NCBI GenBank assembly: GCA_900540635.1 | Contig: UQGU01000038.1 | Coordinates: 1-23,289 of the forward strand | Direction of reading: 5' to 3' | DNA from: an uncultured Eubacteriales bacterium | Lineage (GTDB): Bacteria > Bacillota > Clostridia > Oscillospirales > Oscillospiraceae | DNA length: 23,289 nt | Shown: piece by piece, positions 6,847-14,392 of the stretch | Layout: every line of letters begins with the position of its first letter | Numbering within the stretch: the first letter of the stretch is position 1 | Made by a program: the position numbers and the translations under genes | Notes under the pieces: generated by a model | What the model saw: only the letters and a program-made list of their open reading frames with translations | Told to the model about the DNA's origin: nothing | Database searches by the model: none

Positions 6847-6875
6847 ATTATACTTTATCTCGCTAAAGCTGTAAA
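6847..6875 (-). promoter_or_regulatory. Promoter for the amino-acid ABC operon
   Basis: On the minus strand, TTTACA (6875-6870), a 17-base spacer and a perfect TATAAT (6852-6847) lie about 49 bases before the binding-protein start. This is a strong sigma-A match. Confidence 0.8.
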
Positions 6876-7007
6876 GTGCTAATTTCAAAAAATGTGAGAA
6901 TTGGGGAAAAGCACAAATGCAAGAAAAAGAAAACTGCTATTTTACTGCAAAATGCCCAGCGGGTTTGCCCGGCAGAGAGAAAAAAAGGGCGATAAAGCTC
7001 GGGAAAG

Positions 7008-7036
7008 TTGATTTTTTCCGGTTTTGCGGGTATACT
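7008..7036 (+). promoter_or_regulatory. Promoter for the coiled-coil lipoprotein gene
   Basis: TTGATT (7008-7013), a 17-base spacer and TATACT (7031-7036) form a good sigma-A promoter. The leader to the ATG at 7106 is about 63 bases. Confidence 0.7.
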
Positions 7037-7105
7037 GAAAAAAAGCAAATTCGAATGGGATGAAAAATACCCCAATTCTATTATAAAACAGAAGGAGTGA
7101 CTTCT

Positions 7106-7960
7106 ATGAAACGATTATTCGCGCTGCTGCTGCCATTGTGCCTGCTTCTGGCGGGGTGTTCCCGGAATACGCAAACCCTACAGGAAGAGGTGGACCGGCT
7201 GAAGCGGGAGAATACGGCCTTGCTGGAAACCATTGACCGTCTGCAGGAGCAGCTGTCAGCATTGCAAAGTACGTCTCTGGAGAGCTGGAGTCTGGAGGCA
7301 AGAGGCGCAGATGCTGCATCGCCGGTCCAGATCCTTTTCACAGCCCGGCCCTGCGCCCGGCCGGATGGCCAGACGGCCCAACTGCTGGTGACGCTGGACG
7401 GGGAGGAGATCACCCGGGCAGACTGCCTGTGGGACGGAGAAAACTACACAGCTGCCGCCTCTTTGCTGCCGGAAAACGGCTACGGCTATTATTGCCTGCT
7501 TGCAGATGGGGAGAGAGAGCCGGAACGGATCCTTCTGAGTACGCCGGTCAGCCCGGCGGTGCCCAAGCTGACCTATCTCGCCGGAAGCCTGGAAGCCTAT
7601 GCCAACGCCTTGACCCAGCGCGTCGCCGTTCAGGACGGTGTGATCGGTGCAGACGTAGCTGTGGCGGTGCAGACCCCGCTGATTTCTCCGGATGGAAAAC
7701 CCGTGTCCCTGGTGTTGGCAAAGCTCAGCTGGCAGCAGGAGGACAGGGTCCTCTCCGAAGAGATCCTGAATCTTCAGGAAGGGGAGACGGAGGGAAGCCT
7801 GACAGGCCAATTCTCGCTCCGCCTGGAAGCACCGCCCATGGAGGACGGAACGGCCATCGACCTGGTGCTCACCGCGGAGCTGTCCGACGGTCGGGTCCTG
7901 ACCGCCGTTGCAGGCTCCTGGACGGCCCTGGATGGGCAGCTGGACTCCTCCGTAGGATAA
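7106..7960 (+). CDS. Coiled-coil lipoprotein of unknown function
   Basis: The 284-residue product has a clear lipoprotein signal, MKRLFALLLPLCLLLAGC, with lipidation expected at Cys18, so it is anchored to the outer face of the membrane. Residues ~25-55 form a heptad coiled coil (LQEEVDRLKRENTALL and IDRLQEQLSAL). The rest (residues ~60-284) alternates short strands with acidic turns and looks beta-sandwich-like, for example TLDGEEITRADCLWDGENY and LVLTAELSDGRVLTAV. I do not recognise a family. The ATG at 7106 is preceded by GAAGGAG; a GTG 9 bases earlier lies inside that ribosome site and is rejected. It is a single-gene unit between its own promoter and a terminator, divergent from the amino-acid transporter. 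Confidence 0.8.
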   Translation: MKRLFALLLPLCLLLAGCSRNTQTLQEEVDRLKRENTALLETIDRLQEQLSALQSTSLESWSLEARGADAASPVQILFTARPCARPDGQTAQLLVTLDGEEITRADCLWDGENYTAAASLLPENGYGYYCLLADGEREPERILLSTPVSPAVPKLTYLAGSLEAYANALTQRVAVQDGVIGADVAVAVQTPLISPDGKPVSLVLAKLSWQQEDRVLSEEILNLQEGETEGSLTGQFSLRLEAPPMEDGTAIDLVLTAELSDGRVLTAVAGSWTALDGQLDSSVG

Positions 7961-8019
7961 CGGTCAGCCATTTCCGGAAGGATCGCTTTCGGCAGTCTTC
8001 TGTGGGGACAAAACACCTA

Positions 8020-8048
8020 TGCGGCCCAAAATTTTGGGCCGCATTTTC
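8020..8048 (+). terminator. Intrinsic terminator after the lipoprotein gene
   Basis: A 24-base perfect palindrome (8020-8043; core GCGGCCCAA, AATT, TTGGGCCGC) is followed by TTTT. The stem is very stable and the T-tract short. It could also work on the other strand, though nothing is transcribed toward it there. Confidence 0.75.
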
Positions 8049-8193
8049 TGCGCATTTCTCGCCTTACGACTAAAATTAACAATTTTTGACCATAAAATAA
8101 AAAACAGAAAGTGCAAATTTCACAAGAAAAGGAGCCATCGGCAATTCTTTCTGGTGGAAGCTAAAAAAAATATTGTATTTTTGATTTTTTTCA

Positions 8194-8222
8194 TTGATTT
8201 TATGCCGGATTTGTCTTACAAT
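8194..8222 (+). promoter_or_regulatory. Promoter for trmL-pgk
   Basis: TTGATT (8194-8199), a 17-base spacer and TACAAT (8217-8222) match sigma-A well. It lies about 58 bases before the trmL start. Confidence 0.7.
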
Positions 8223-8280
8223 AGGGGGCGTATGGATTGGGTCGTGCCCATTCGCAGAAAAAACTCCGAGGTGAACGGCA

Positions 8281-8793
8281 ATGCTGAACGTTGTACTTGT
8301 GGAGCCGGAAATCCCACAGAACTGCGGCAACATTGCCAGGACCTGTGCCGCGACCGGCTGCCGCCTCCATCTGATCCGCCCCCTGGGCTTTGACATCTCC
8401 GAAAAGGCTGTCAAGCGGGCCGGGCTGGACTACTGGAATCTGGTAGAGGTCATCGACTACGAAAATCTGGAGGATTTTTTCGCCAGAAACGAAGTCACGG
8501 AAATGTGGTGCCTGTCCACAAAGGCACCCCGGAGCTATACCGAGGCACAGTATCACGACGGGGCCTATCTTTTCTTCGGAAAAGAGACCAAGGGACTGCC
8601 GGAGGCATTCCTGGAGGCGCACCGCCAGAGCTGTGTCCGCATCCCCATGCGCCCGGAGGCCAGAAGTCTGAATCTGAGCAATGCGGTAGCGATTACGGTA
8701 TTCGAGGCGCTGCGGCAGCTGTCCTTTCCACACCTGAAAGATTTTGGCAAAATGCGGGGAGAAAACCCCGGTAATTTGGAGGAATCAACATGA
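8281..8793 (+). CDS. trmL: tRNA (cytidine/uridine-34 2'-O)-methyltransferase
   Basis: The 170-residue product is a SPOUT-fold methyltransferase of the TrmL (YibK/CspR) type. It opens MLNVVLVEPEIPQNCGNIAR, the family's first motif. The trefoil-knot motifs that bind S-adenosylmethionine follow: LFFGKETKGLPEAF near residues 97-111 and IPMRPEARSLNLSNAVAIT near 121-139. TrmL methylates the ribose of wobble base 34 in certain leucine tRNAs. The length is typical and complete. The ATG at 8281 is preceded by GAGGTGAACGGCA, a weak ribosome site. Its stop overlaps the start of pgk by 4 bases (ATGA), so the two are translationally coupled, an unusual partner for a glycolysis gene. Confidence 0.95.
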   Translation: MLNVVLVEPEIPQNCGNIARTCAATGCRLHLIRPLGFDISEKAVKRAGLDYWNLVEVIDYENLEDFFARNEVTEMWCLSTKAPRSYTEAQYHDGAYLFFGKETKGLPEAFLEAHRQSCVRIPMRPEARSLNLSNAVAITVFEALRQLSFPHLKDFGKMRGENPGNLEEST

Positions 8794-9989
8794 ACTACAA
8801 TAAGAAATCCATCGAGGATATCAACGTATCCGGCAAGCGGGTCCTGTGCCGCTGCGACTTCAATGTTCCCACCAAGAATGGCAAGATCACCTCTGACAAG
8901 CGTATCGTGGCTGCAATGCCCACCATCAAGTATCTGGTCGACCACAATGCAAAGGTCATCCTCTGCTCCCACATGGGCAAGCCCAAGGGCGAAGTAAAGC
9001 CCGAGCTGAGCCTGCAGGTGGTTGCTGACCGCATCTCCGAGCTGCTGGGAAAGCCCGTCGTCATGGCAAAGGACGTTGTCGGTGAGGATGCCAAGACCAA
9101 GGCCGCCGCTCTGAAGGACGGCGATGTGATGCTGCTGGAGAACACCCGCTTTGAGAAGGGCGAGACCAAGAACGACCCCGAGCTGAGCAAGGCTCTGGCT
9201 TCTATGGCAGACCTGTTCGTGAACGATGCCTTCGGCACCGCCCACCGTGCCCATTCCTCCACCGCCGGCGTGGCCGACTATCTGCCCGCTGTCTGCGGCT
9301 ACCTGGTCCAGAAGGAAGTTTCCATCATGGGCAAGGCTCTGGCCGATCCTGAGCGTCCCTTCGTTGCCATCCTGGGCGGCGCAAAGGTTTCCGATAAGCT
9401 GAATGTTATCAACAATCTGCTGGAGAAGGTCGACACCCTAATCATCGGCGGCGGCATGGCCTTCACCTTCCTGGCGGCCAAGGGCTACGATATCGGCTCT
9501 TCTCTGGTGGATAGCGAGAAGATCGATTACTGCAAGGAAATGATGGCTAAGGCTGAGAGCAAGGGCGTCAAGCTGCTGCTGCCTGTGGATGCCGTTGTTG
9601 CCGATTCCTTCCCCAATCCCATCGACGCAGAGATTGCTGTGGAGACCGTGGCTGCCGATGCCATCCCCGCTGACAAGATGGGCCTGGATATCGGCGAGAA
9701 GAGCCAGGCTCTGTTTGCTGACGCTGTGAAGAGCGCCAAGACCGTTGTCTGGAACGGCCCCATGGGCGTGTTTGAGAACCCCACTCTGGCCAAGGGCACC
9801 ATTGCTGTGGCACAGGCTTTGGCCGATTCCTCCGCTGTGACCATCGTTGGCGGCGGCGACAGCGCTGCTGCCTGCGAGCAGCTGGGCTTTGCCGACAAGA
9901 TCACCCACATCTCCACCGGCGGCGGCGCTTCCCTGGAGTTCCTGGAAGGCCTGGAGCTGCCCGGCATCGCCTGCCTGCAGGATAAGTAA
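8790..9989 (+). CDS. pgk: Phosphoglycerate kinase
   Basis: The 399-residue product is a full-length phosphoglycerate kinase, the ATP-making step converting 1,3-bisphosphoglycerate to 3-phosphoglycerate in glycolysis. Visible motifs in order are CRCDFNVP near residue 22, CSHMGKPKG, NTRFEKGETKNDPEL, FVNDAFGTAHRAHSS (substrate side), GGAKVSDK and GGGMAFTFLAAKG mid-protein, WNGPMGVFE, and the nucleotide-site glycine runs VGGGDSAAA and ISTGGGASLEF near the C-terminus. GGAGG lies 10 bases before the ATG, inside trmL. The gene uses a narrow set of preferred codons, as expected for high expression. Neither gapA nor the lower glycolytic genes are adjacent; tpiA follows after a 259-base gap with a large inverted repeat. 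Confidence 0.98.
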   Translation: MNYNKKSIEDINVSGKRVLCRCDFNVPTKNGKITSDKRIVAAMPTIKYLVDHNAKVILCSHMGKPKGEVKPELSLQVVADRISELLGKPVVMAKDVVGEDAKTKAAALKDGDVMLLENTRFEKGETKNDPELSKALASMADLFVNDAFGTAHRAHSSTAGVADYLPAVCGYLVQKEVSIMGKALADPERPFVAILGGAKVSDKLNVINNLLEKVDTLIIGGGMAFTFLAAKGYDIGSSLVDSEKIDYCKEMMAKAESKGVKLLLPVDAVVADSFPNPIDAEIAVETVAADAIPADKMGLDIGEKSQALFADAVKSAKTVVWNGPMGVFENPTLAKGTIAVAQALADSSAVTIVGGGDSAAACEQLGFADKITHISTGGGASLEFLEGLELPGIACLQDK

Positions 9990-10165
9990 TTTTAAGGCGG
10001 GAACTTCAAGCAAATTGTCTGCGGCTGTGGGCGGATCTTTCGCCGCCATGCTGCGGATTTGAAAGCGGGACGTACACAAAGTGCGCCGACCCTTCCAAAT
10101 CCTTGCCTGACGGCGAAATCTCTTGCCCATAGCTCTTGCCAATTTCCTTGAAGCTCCCTAAAAAT
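9989..10165. repeat. Long imperfect inverted repeat between pgk and tpiA
   Basis: The two halves of this stretch are reverse complements centred on AAA at 10078-10080. Matching blocks, outer to inner, are ATTTT, CTTCAAG (10004-10010 with 10147-10153), AAATTG, TGGGC, TTTCGCCG (10038-10045 with 10111-10118), GGATTTG and CAC/GTG at the tip. By eye about 60 of 85 aligned positions match, with small indels. As RNA it would fold into one hairpin about 85 base pairs long. ATAAG occurs just outside each end (9982-9986 and 10164-10168), which could be a 5-base target duplication. It may be a decayed MITE-like element, an RNA processing site or a structured RNA. The gap to tpiA (10166-10248) shows no strong promoter. 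Confidence 0.75.
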
Positions 10166-10248
10166 AAGCAAGAAAGCTTTTTAAATTCGTCAATTGCATT
10201 CTTTTCAGAGTGTAGACATATGCAAGAAGAAACAAGGAGTAATCAACA

Positions 10249-11025
10249 ATGAACAGAAAATATCGCAAGACCGTCATCGCCGGTAACTGGAAGATGAACA
10301 AGACCCCCTCTGAGACCAAGGAGTTCATGACCCAGCTGAAGGCGATTATGCCCAAGGGCCGCTGGTGCGACGTGGCTCTGTGTGTGCCCGCTGTGGATAT
10401 TCCCGCTGCCGTTCGTGCCGTCCGTGAGACCCGCATCGGCATCGGTGCTGAGAACTGCAACGCCAATGCTTCCGGCGCTTACACCGGCGAGATCGCTACC
10501 AATATGCTGGTGGATGCCGGCTGCAAGTACGTCATCATCGGCCACTCCGAGCGCCGCGCCATGGGCGAGACCGATGCCGACGTCAATGCCAAGGTCCTGG
10601 CCGCTTTGGATGCGGGCCTGACCCCTATCATGTGCTGCGGCGAGACTCTGGAGCAGAGAGAGTCCGGCATTACCACCGAGTGGATCACCATGCAGATCAA
10701 GCTGGGTCTGGCAGGCGTTCCTGAGGACAAGATCCGCAAGGTTATCATTGCCTACGAGCCCATCTGGGCCATCGGCACCGGCCGTACCGCCAGCCCCGAG
10801 CAGGCTGAGGAAGTCTGCGAGAGCATCCGCGCTGCGGTTCGCAAGCTGTACTCCTCTAAGAATGCACGGGCTATCTCCATCCTGTACGGCGGCTCCATGA
10901 ACGACAAGAACGCCTTCGAGCTGCTGGCCCAGCCCGACATCGACGGCGGCCTGATCGGCGGCGCTTCCCTGGTTCCCGAGAAGTTCGTCAAGATCATCGA
11001 GGCAGCCAACCAGCCCAACGAATAA
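10249..11025 (+). CDS. tpiA: Triosephosphate isomerase
   Basis: The 258-residue product is a complete TIM-barrel triosephosphate isomerase, interconverting dihydroxyacetone phosphate and glyceraldehyde 3-phosphate in the cytosol. The catalytic residues are all present: Asn13 and Lys15 in AGNWKMNK, His99 in IIGHSERR, and Glu170 in AYEPIWAIGTG. The flexible loop 6 (IWAIGTGRTA) follows, and the phosphate-binding YGGSMN and GGLIGGASL lie near the C-terminus. AAGGAG stands about 9 bases before the ATG. It follows pgk, as in many Firmicutes, but a long inverted repeat separates them. A strong terminator comes right after the stop. Confidence 0.98.
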   Translation: MNRKYRKTVIAGNWKMNKTPSETKEFMTQLKAIMPKGRWCDVALCVPAVDIPAAVRAVRETRIGIGAENCNANASGAYTGEIATNMLVDAGCKYVIIGHSERRAMGETDADVNAKVLAALDAGLTPIMCCGETLEQRESGITTEWITMQIKLGLAGVPEDKIRKVIIAYEPIWAIGTGRTASPEQAEEVCESIRAAVRKLYSSKNARAISILYGGSMNDKNAFELLAQPDIDGGLIGGASLVPEKFVKIIEAANQPNE

Positions 11026-11035
11026 TTCTGAACCA

Positions 11036-11075
11036 AAAGGGGAGAAAACGCCGCGGGGTGTTTTCTCCCTTTTTA
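11036..11075 (+). terminator. Intrinsic terminator after tpiA
   Basis: GGGAGAAAAC (11040-11049) pairs perfectly with GTTTTCTCCC (11060-11069), extended by flanking A/T pairs and followed by TTTTT. It is a classic rho-independent terminator, and ends only about 20 bases before the tsaC-type gene. Confidence 0.9.
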
Positions 11076-11094
11076 TCGTTTCGAGGTAAGAGTG

Positions 11095-12129
11095 ATGAAA
11101 ACCTTATTTTTATCTGCGGATGCCCAGAAAACGCCGGAAATTGCCGCCGCCATTATTCGAAATGGCGGTCTGGTGGCAATTCCCACGGAGACGGTCTATG
11201 GCCTGGGTGCCAACGGACTGGACGAAAACGCCGTTTTGAAAATCTTTGAGGCCAAGGGCCGCCCCCAGGACAATCCCTTGATCCTCCACGTGGCCGAGCC
11301 AAAGGAAATGGAGCGGTTCTGCCACGATATTCCCGAAAGCGCCTACCGTTTGGCCGAAAAATTTTGGCCCGGCCCGCTGACCATGGTGCTGCCCGTGAAG
11401 GAAGTTGTGCCCAAGCGCACCACCGCCGGGCTGAATACCGTTGCCGTCCGCTGCCCGGACAGTGACGTCACCCGGAAGATCATTGCCCTGGCGGGGGTGC
11501 CCATTGCGGCTCCCTCTGCCAATATCTCCGGCAAGCCCTCTACCACCACGGCGGAGCACGTGCGCCACGACCACGACGGCAAAATCGATGCCATTGTGGA
11601 CGGAGGTCCCTGCCGGGTGGGGGTGGAGTCCACCATTGTGGACCTGACCGAGGACCGGCCCCGGCTGCTGCGCCCCGGCGGAATCACTCCGGAGCAGCTG
11701 ATCGAGGTGCTGGGGGACCTGGTCATCGACAAGGCAGTCACGGCTCAGATCGATAAGGACGCCGTGGTGAAAGCCCCAGGTATGAAGTACCGCCATTATG
11801 CTCCCGCCGAACCGGTGGTCATCGTCTCCGGCAGCCGGGAAAAGGCGGCGGCATATATCCATGCCCATTTTACCCCCGGAGACCGGGTGCTGTGTTTTGA
11901 GGAGGAGCTGCCGCTGTATCAGGATTGCGCGCCCTTGGCCTACGGCAGGGAAGCAGACGTAAACACCCTGAGTGCAGGACTCTTTTCCGCTCTGCGAATT
12001 CTGGACGACCCCAGCATTCATCAGGTTTATGCCCGGTGCCCCGTGGGCGGAGGCGTAGCCTATGCGGTGCAGAACCGGCTGAAAAAGGCCGCCGCCTTCC
12101 ATATTGTAGACGCGGAGGCAGAGGCATGA
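11095..12129 (+). CDS. L-threonylcarbamoyladenylate synthase (Sua5/TsaC type)
   Basis: The 344-residue product has the two-domain Sua5 layout. The N-terminal YrdC fold (residues ~8-205) carries IPTETVYGLGANG, KGRPQDNPLILHV and APSANISGKPSTT, which bind threonine, bicarbonate and ATP. A linker with KAPGMKYRHYAP leads into the C-terminal Sua5 domain. The enzyme makes threonylcarbamoyl-AMP, the donor for the t6A modification at position 37 of ANN-decoding tRNAs. An alternative GTG start lies 3 bases upstream; I chose the ATG after GAGGTAAG. The stop overlaps the coaE start (ATGA), so translation is coupled. It begins just after the tpiA terminator and I see no convincing promoter of its own. Confidence 0.95.
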   Translation: MKTLFLSADAQKTPEIAAAIIRNGGLVAIPTETVYGLGANGLDENAVLKIFEAKGRPQDNPLILHVAEPKEMERFCHDIPESAYRLAEKFWPGPLTMVLPVKEVVPKRTTAGLNTVAVRCPDSDVTRKIIALAGVPIAAPSANISGKPSTTTAEHVRHDHDGKIDAIVDGGPCRVGVESTIVDLTEDRPRLLRPGGITPEQLIEVLGDLVIDKAVTAQIDKDAVVKAPGMKYRHYAPAEPVVIVSGSREKAAAYIHAHFTPGDRVLCFEEELPLYQDCAPLAYGREADVNTLSAGLFSALRILDDPSIHQVYARCPVGGGVAYAVQNRLKKAAAFHIVDAEAEA

Positions 12130-12701
12130 TCCTGGGCATTACCGGGGGCACCGGCTGCGGAAAGACTACATTGCTTCGCTGCATTGCGGACTGCGGCGGG
12201 GTGATTATGGACTGCGATGCCATCTACCATGATCTTCTCAAGACGGATGTCGCCATGCTTGCGGCCATAGAGACCCGATTTCCGGGCACGGTGGAGGAGG
12301 GCGGACGGAATCTGAAAAAGCTGGGAGCGCTGGTCTACAAGGACCCCAAGGCGTTGGAGGACCTGAACCGGATCACCCACGCCTGCGTCCGCCGGGAAGT
12401 GGAGAAGACCCTTTCCCAGAAGCCAAAGCTGGCGGCCATCGATGCCATTGCCCTGTTTGAAAGCGGGCTGGATTCCCTTTGCGATGTGACGGTGGCGGTG
12501 ACGGCCCCGGAGGAAGACCGGGTCCGCCGCCTGATGACCCGGGACGCTATTTCGGAAGACTATGCCCGCAGCCGCATTGCCGCCCAGCATCCGGAAAGCT
12601 GGTTCCGGGAGAGATGCACCCATACTCTGGAAAACAGCGGTACGGAAGCCCAATTCCGGGAGAAGTGCCTTGCTTTTTTACGGAATCTATGTATAATATA
12701 G
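12126..12701 (+). CDS. coaE: Dephospho-CoA kinase
   Basis: The 191-residue product is a P-loop kinase of the CoaE family, which adds the 3'-phosphate in the last step of coenzyme A synthesis. The Walker A is GGTGCGKT at residues 7-14, with Cys where the family more often has Ser. MDCDAIYHDL (28-37) holds the catalytic Asp region, and LNRITHACVRREV, FESGLDSLCDVTVAV and RDAISEDYARSRIAAQ follow as family motifs, ending with the ENSG segment. The frame is open far upstream, but the ATG at 12126 is the only start consistent with the family N-terminus, and it overlaps the preceding stop. The promoter for the next gene lies inside its 3' end. Confidence 0.93.
   Translation: MILGITGGTGCGKTTLLRCIADCGGVIMDCDAIYHDLLKTDVAMLAAIETRFPGTVEEGGRNLKKLGALVYKDPKALEDLNRITHACVRREVEKTLSQKPKLAAIDAIALFESGLDSLCDVTVAVTAPEEDRVRRLMTRDAISEDYARSRIAAQHPESWFRERCTHTLENSGTEAQFREKCLAFLRNLCII
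12670..12697 (+). promoter_or_regulatory. Promoter for the M18 aminopeptidase gene
   Basis: TTGCTT (12670-12675), a 16-base spacer and a perfect TATAAT (12692-12697) sit in the last codons of coaE, about 65 bases before the next ATG. Confidence 0.6.
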
Positions 12702-12762
12702 GAAGACTGTTGTTGCTGAGTGAAGTACAAGAACAGATATCCTGAATTTGGAGGAATGAACA

Positions 12763-14148
12763 ATGAACGCTGATGAACTCCGCGAGGCGCTGCTGAGCAG
12801 CCCCAAGAATGGCTTTGTTGGTCTGAGCCAGGAAGAGCGGGCCGAAATGGAGGCCTACTGCAAGCGCTATGCCGCTTTTATGAACGCCTGCAAGACTGAG
12901 CGGGAGGCCACCGCCTGGGCCACTGCCGAGGCTGAGAAGCATGGCTTCAAGCCTGCCGTGCCCGGTATGGAAGTCAAGCCCGGGGATAAGATCTACCTGA
13001 ACAACCGGGGCAAGAGCTTTATGATCGCCGTTGTGGGCACCGAGTCTCTGGCCGAGGGCGCAAACATCTGCGCTGCCCATGTGGATTCTCCCCGCATGGA
13101 CCTGAAGCCCCAGCCCCTGTATGAGGACAGCGAGATCGCCTATTTCAAGACCCATTACTATGGCGGCATCAAGAAGTACCAGTGGACCTGCGTGCCTCTG
13201 GCCATTCACGGTGTGGTCTGCAAGAAGGACGGCAGCGAGGTTACCGTCACCATCGGCGAGGACGAGAACGATCCCATTCTGGTGGTCTCCGACCTGCTGA
13301 TCCACCTGTCCGCCGACCAGATGAAGAAGACTCTGGCCGAGGGCATTGCCGGTGAGCAGCTGAATGTGATCCTGGGCACCGAGCCTCTGGAGGGCGAGGG
13401 CAGCGACCTGGTGAAGCTGAACATCATGCGTCTGCTGAACGAGAAGTACGGCTTTGTGGAGGATGACTTCCGCACTGCCGAGCTGACGGTTGTCCCCGCC
13501 GGAAAGTGCCGGGAGGTTGGCCTGGACCGGAGCCTGCTGGGCGCCTACGGTCATGACGACCGGGTCTGCGCCTATGCAGAGCTGGAGCCCATGCTGACTC
13601 TGCCCACCCCCAAGCACACCGCCGTCTGCATCCTGGCAGACAAGGAGGAGATCGGCTCCGTGGGCATCAGCGGTATGCAGAGCCGCGCCTTTGAGTACTT
13701 CATGGAGATCCTGTGCGACGGCCAGGGCGTCAAGCTGAGCCACTGCTTTGCCAAGTCCTTCTGCCTGTCCGCCGACGTTTCCAATGCCTTCGACCCCAAT
13801 TTTGCCGAGACCTGCGACCGCCGGAACAACAGCATGCTGAATTACGGCGTTTCCATCTGCAAGTACACCGGTTCCCGCGGCAAGGGCGGCGCATCTGATG
13901 CCTCTGCCGAGGCCATGCAGCATGTCCGGTCTACTTTGGATGCTGCCGGTGTGAAGTGGCAGATTGCAACCCTGGGTAAGGTCGATCAGGGCGGCGGCGG
14001 CACCGTGGCTGCCTACATGGCAAACCGGAACATCGTCACCGTGGATGCGGGCGTTCCCGTGCTGTGTATGCATGCTCCTCTGGAGATCGTCAGCAAGCTG
14101 GACTGCTATGAGACCATGAAGGCCTGCAAGGCAATTTACCTGGCGTAA
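12763..14148 (+). CDS. M18 family aminopeptidase
   Basis: The 461-residue product is a two-zinc M18 metallo-aminopeptidase (aspartyl/lysyl aminopeptidase-like, as ApeA/LAP4). The metal and catalytic residues are in place: His106 in AAHVDSPRMD, Asp265/266 in YGHDDRVCAY, Glu295/296 in ADKEEIGSVG, the DVSNAFDP segment, and His437 in CMHAPLEIVS. It would release N-terminal residues from peptides in the cytosol and typically forms a large multimer (family knowledge). GGAGG precedes the ATG. It is a single-gene unit, with its promoter in coaE and a strong terminator after the stop. Codon use is highly biased, suggesting good expression. Confidence 0.95.
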   Translation: MNADELREALLSSPKNGFVGLSQEERAEMEAYCKRYAAFMNACKTEREATAWATAEAEKHGFKPAVPGMEVKPGDKIYLNNRGKSFMIAVVGTESLAEGANICAAHVDSPRMDLKPQPLYEDSEIAYFKTHYYGGIKKYQWTCVPLAIHGVVCKKDGSEVTVTIGEDENDPILVVSDLLIHLSADQMKKTLAEGIAGEQLNVILGTEPLEGEGSDLVKLNIMRLLNEKYGFVEDDFRTAELTVVPAGKCREVGLDRSLLGAYGHDDRVCAYAELEPMLTLPTPKHTAVCILADKEEIGSVGISGMQSRAFEYFMEILCDGQGVKLSHCFAKSFCLSADVSNAFDPNFAETCDRRNNSMLNYGVSICKYTGSRGKGGASDASAEAMQHVRSTLDAAGVKWQIATLGKVDQGGGGTVAAYMANRNIVTVDAGVPVLCMHAPLEIVSKLDCYETMKACKAIYLA

Positions 14149-14158
14149 ATGTTTTTTT

Positions 14159-14185
14159 GGAGGCGGCGTAAGCCGCCTCCTTTTT
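14159..14185 (+). terminator. Intrinsic terminator after the aminopeptidase gene
   Basis: GGAGGCGGC (14159-14167), loop GTAA, GCCGCCTCC (14172-14180) and TTTTT form a perfect 9-bp stem and T-tract. The next promoter begins 3 bases later. Confidence 0.93.
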
Positions 14186-14187
14186 CC

Positions 14188-14216
14188 TTGACAAAATTCT
14201 CTTTTTATAGTAGAAT
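14188..14216 (+). promoter_or_regulatory. Promoter for the preQ1 riboswitch-queT unit
   Basis: A perfect TTGACA (14188-14193), a 17-base spacer and TAGAAT (14211-14216) match sigma-A at 11 of 12 positions. Transcription would start near 14223, 11 bases before the aptamer. Confidence 0.85.
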
Positions 14217-14233
14217 ACCATTGCAATTTTATA

Positions 14234-14273
14234 GGACAGTTCGTAACCATCCTGTCGGTAAACAAAACTAGGA
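14234..14273 (+). promoter_or_regulatory. preQ1-I riboswitch aptamer
   Basis: GACAG (14235-14239) pairs with CTGTC (14252-14256) as P1. The loop TTCGTAACCATC follows the first strand, and the A-rich tail TAAACAAAACTAGG ends the aptamer, forming the H-type pseudoknot. The pattern (stem, GTAACC-like loop, ACAAAACNAGG tail) matches the preQ1-I class as I know it from Thermoanaerobacter. The downstream gene is a preQ1/queuosine-precursor transporter, which is the expected target. Ligand binding would repress queT, probably by premature termination. Confidence 0.88.
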
Positions 14274-14276
14274 TCA

Positions 14277-14341
14277 AAAATGGACGTATTTGCGTGCATT
14301 TTTTCTTTGGATGGGCGCATTTTGCGTCCATTTTGTTTTTT
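14277..14341 (+). promoter_or_regulatory. First hairpin of the queT leader
   Basis: AAAATGGACG (14277-14286) is the exact complement of CGTCCATTTT (14325-14334), enclosing 38 bases and followed by GTTTTTT. A shorter alternative pairs TGGA (14308-14311) and CGCA (14316-14319) with TGCG and TCCA (14323-14330). TGGAC (14281-14285) can also pair with GTCCA (14356-14360) in the next terminator, so these helices may compete as anti-terminator elements. Confidence 0.5.
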
Positions 14342-14344
14342 GCG

Positions 14345-14370
14345 TGGGTGGAATTGTCCACCCATTTTTT
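14345..14370 (+). terminator. Riboswitch-controlled terminator before queT
   Basis: TGGGTGGA (14345-14352), loop ATTG, TCCACCCA (14357-14364) and TTTTTT form a perfect intrinsic terminator ending 22 bases before the queT start. Its position after the preQ1 aptamer makes it the likely off-switch. Confidence 0.85.
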
Positions 14371-14392
14371 ATTGCCAAAGGAGAAATTACCC

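Larger units (their letters stand above)
6799..7105. other. Divergent intergenic region
   Basis: This AT-rich 307-base gap lies between the transporter operon (minus) and the coiled-coil lipoprotein gene (plus). It contains one well-matched promoter for each direction, at 6847-6875 and 7008-7036. I see no other gene and no clear terminator in it. Confidence 0.7.
7961..8280. other. AT-rich intergenic region
   Basis: This 320-base stretch holds the terminator of the lipoprotein gene (8020-8048) and the trmL-pgk promoter (8194-8222). The span 8050-8190 is A/T-rich and holds nothing I can identify. Confidence 0.6.

Noticed and set aside
7429..8073. 214-residue plus-strand frame overlapping the lipoprotein gene
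   Set aside because: It is a shifted frame of the coiled-coil lipoprotein, has no ribosome site and runs through a terminator.
14294..14392. N-terminal extension of queT
   Set aside because: It would place coding sequence across the riboswitch terminator; a strong ribosome site precedes the ATG at 14393.
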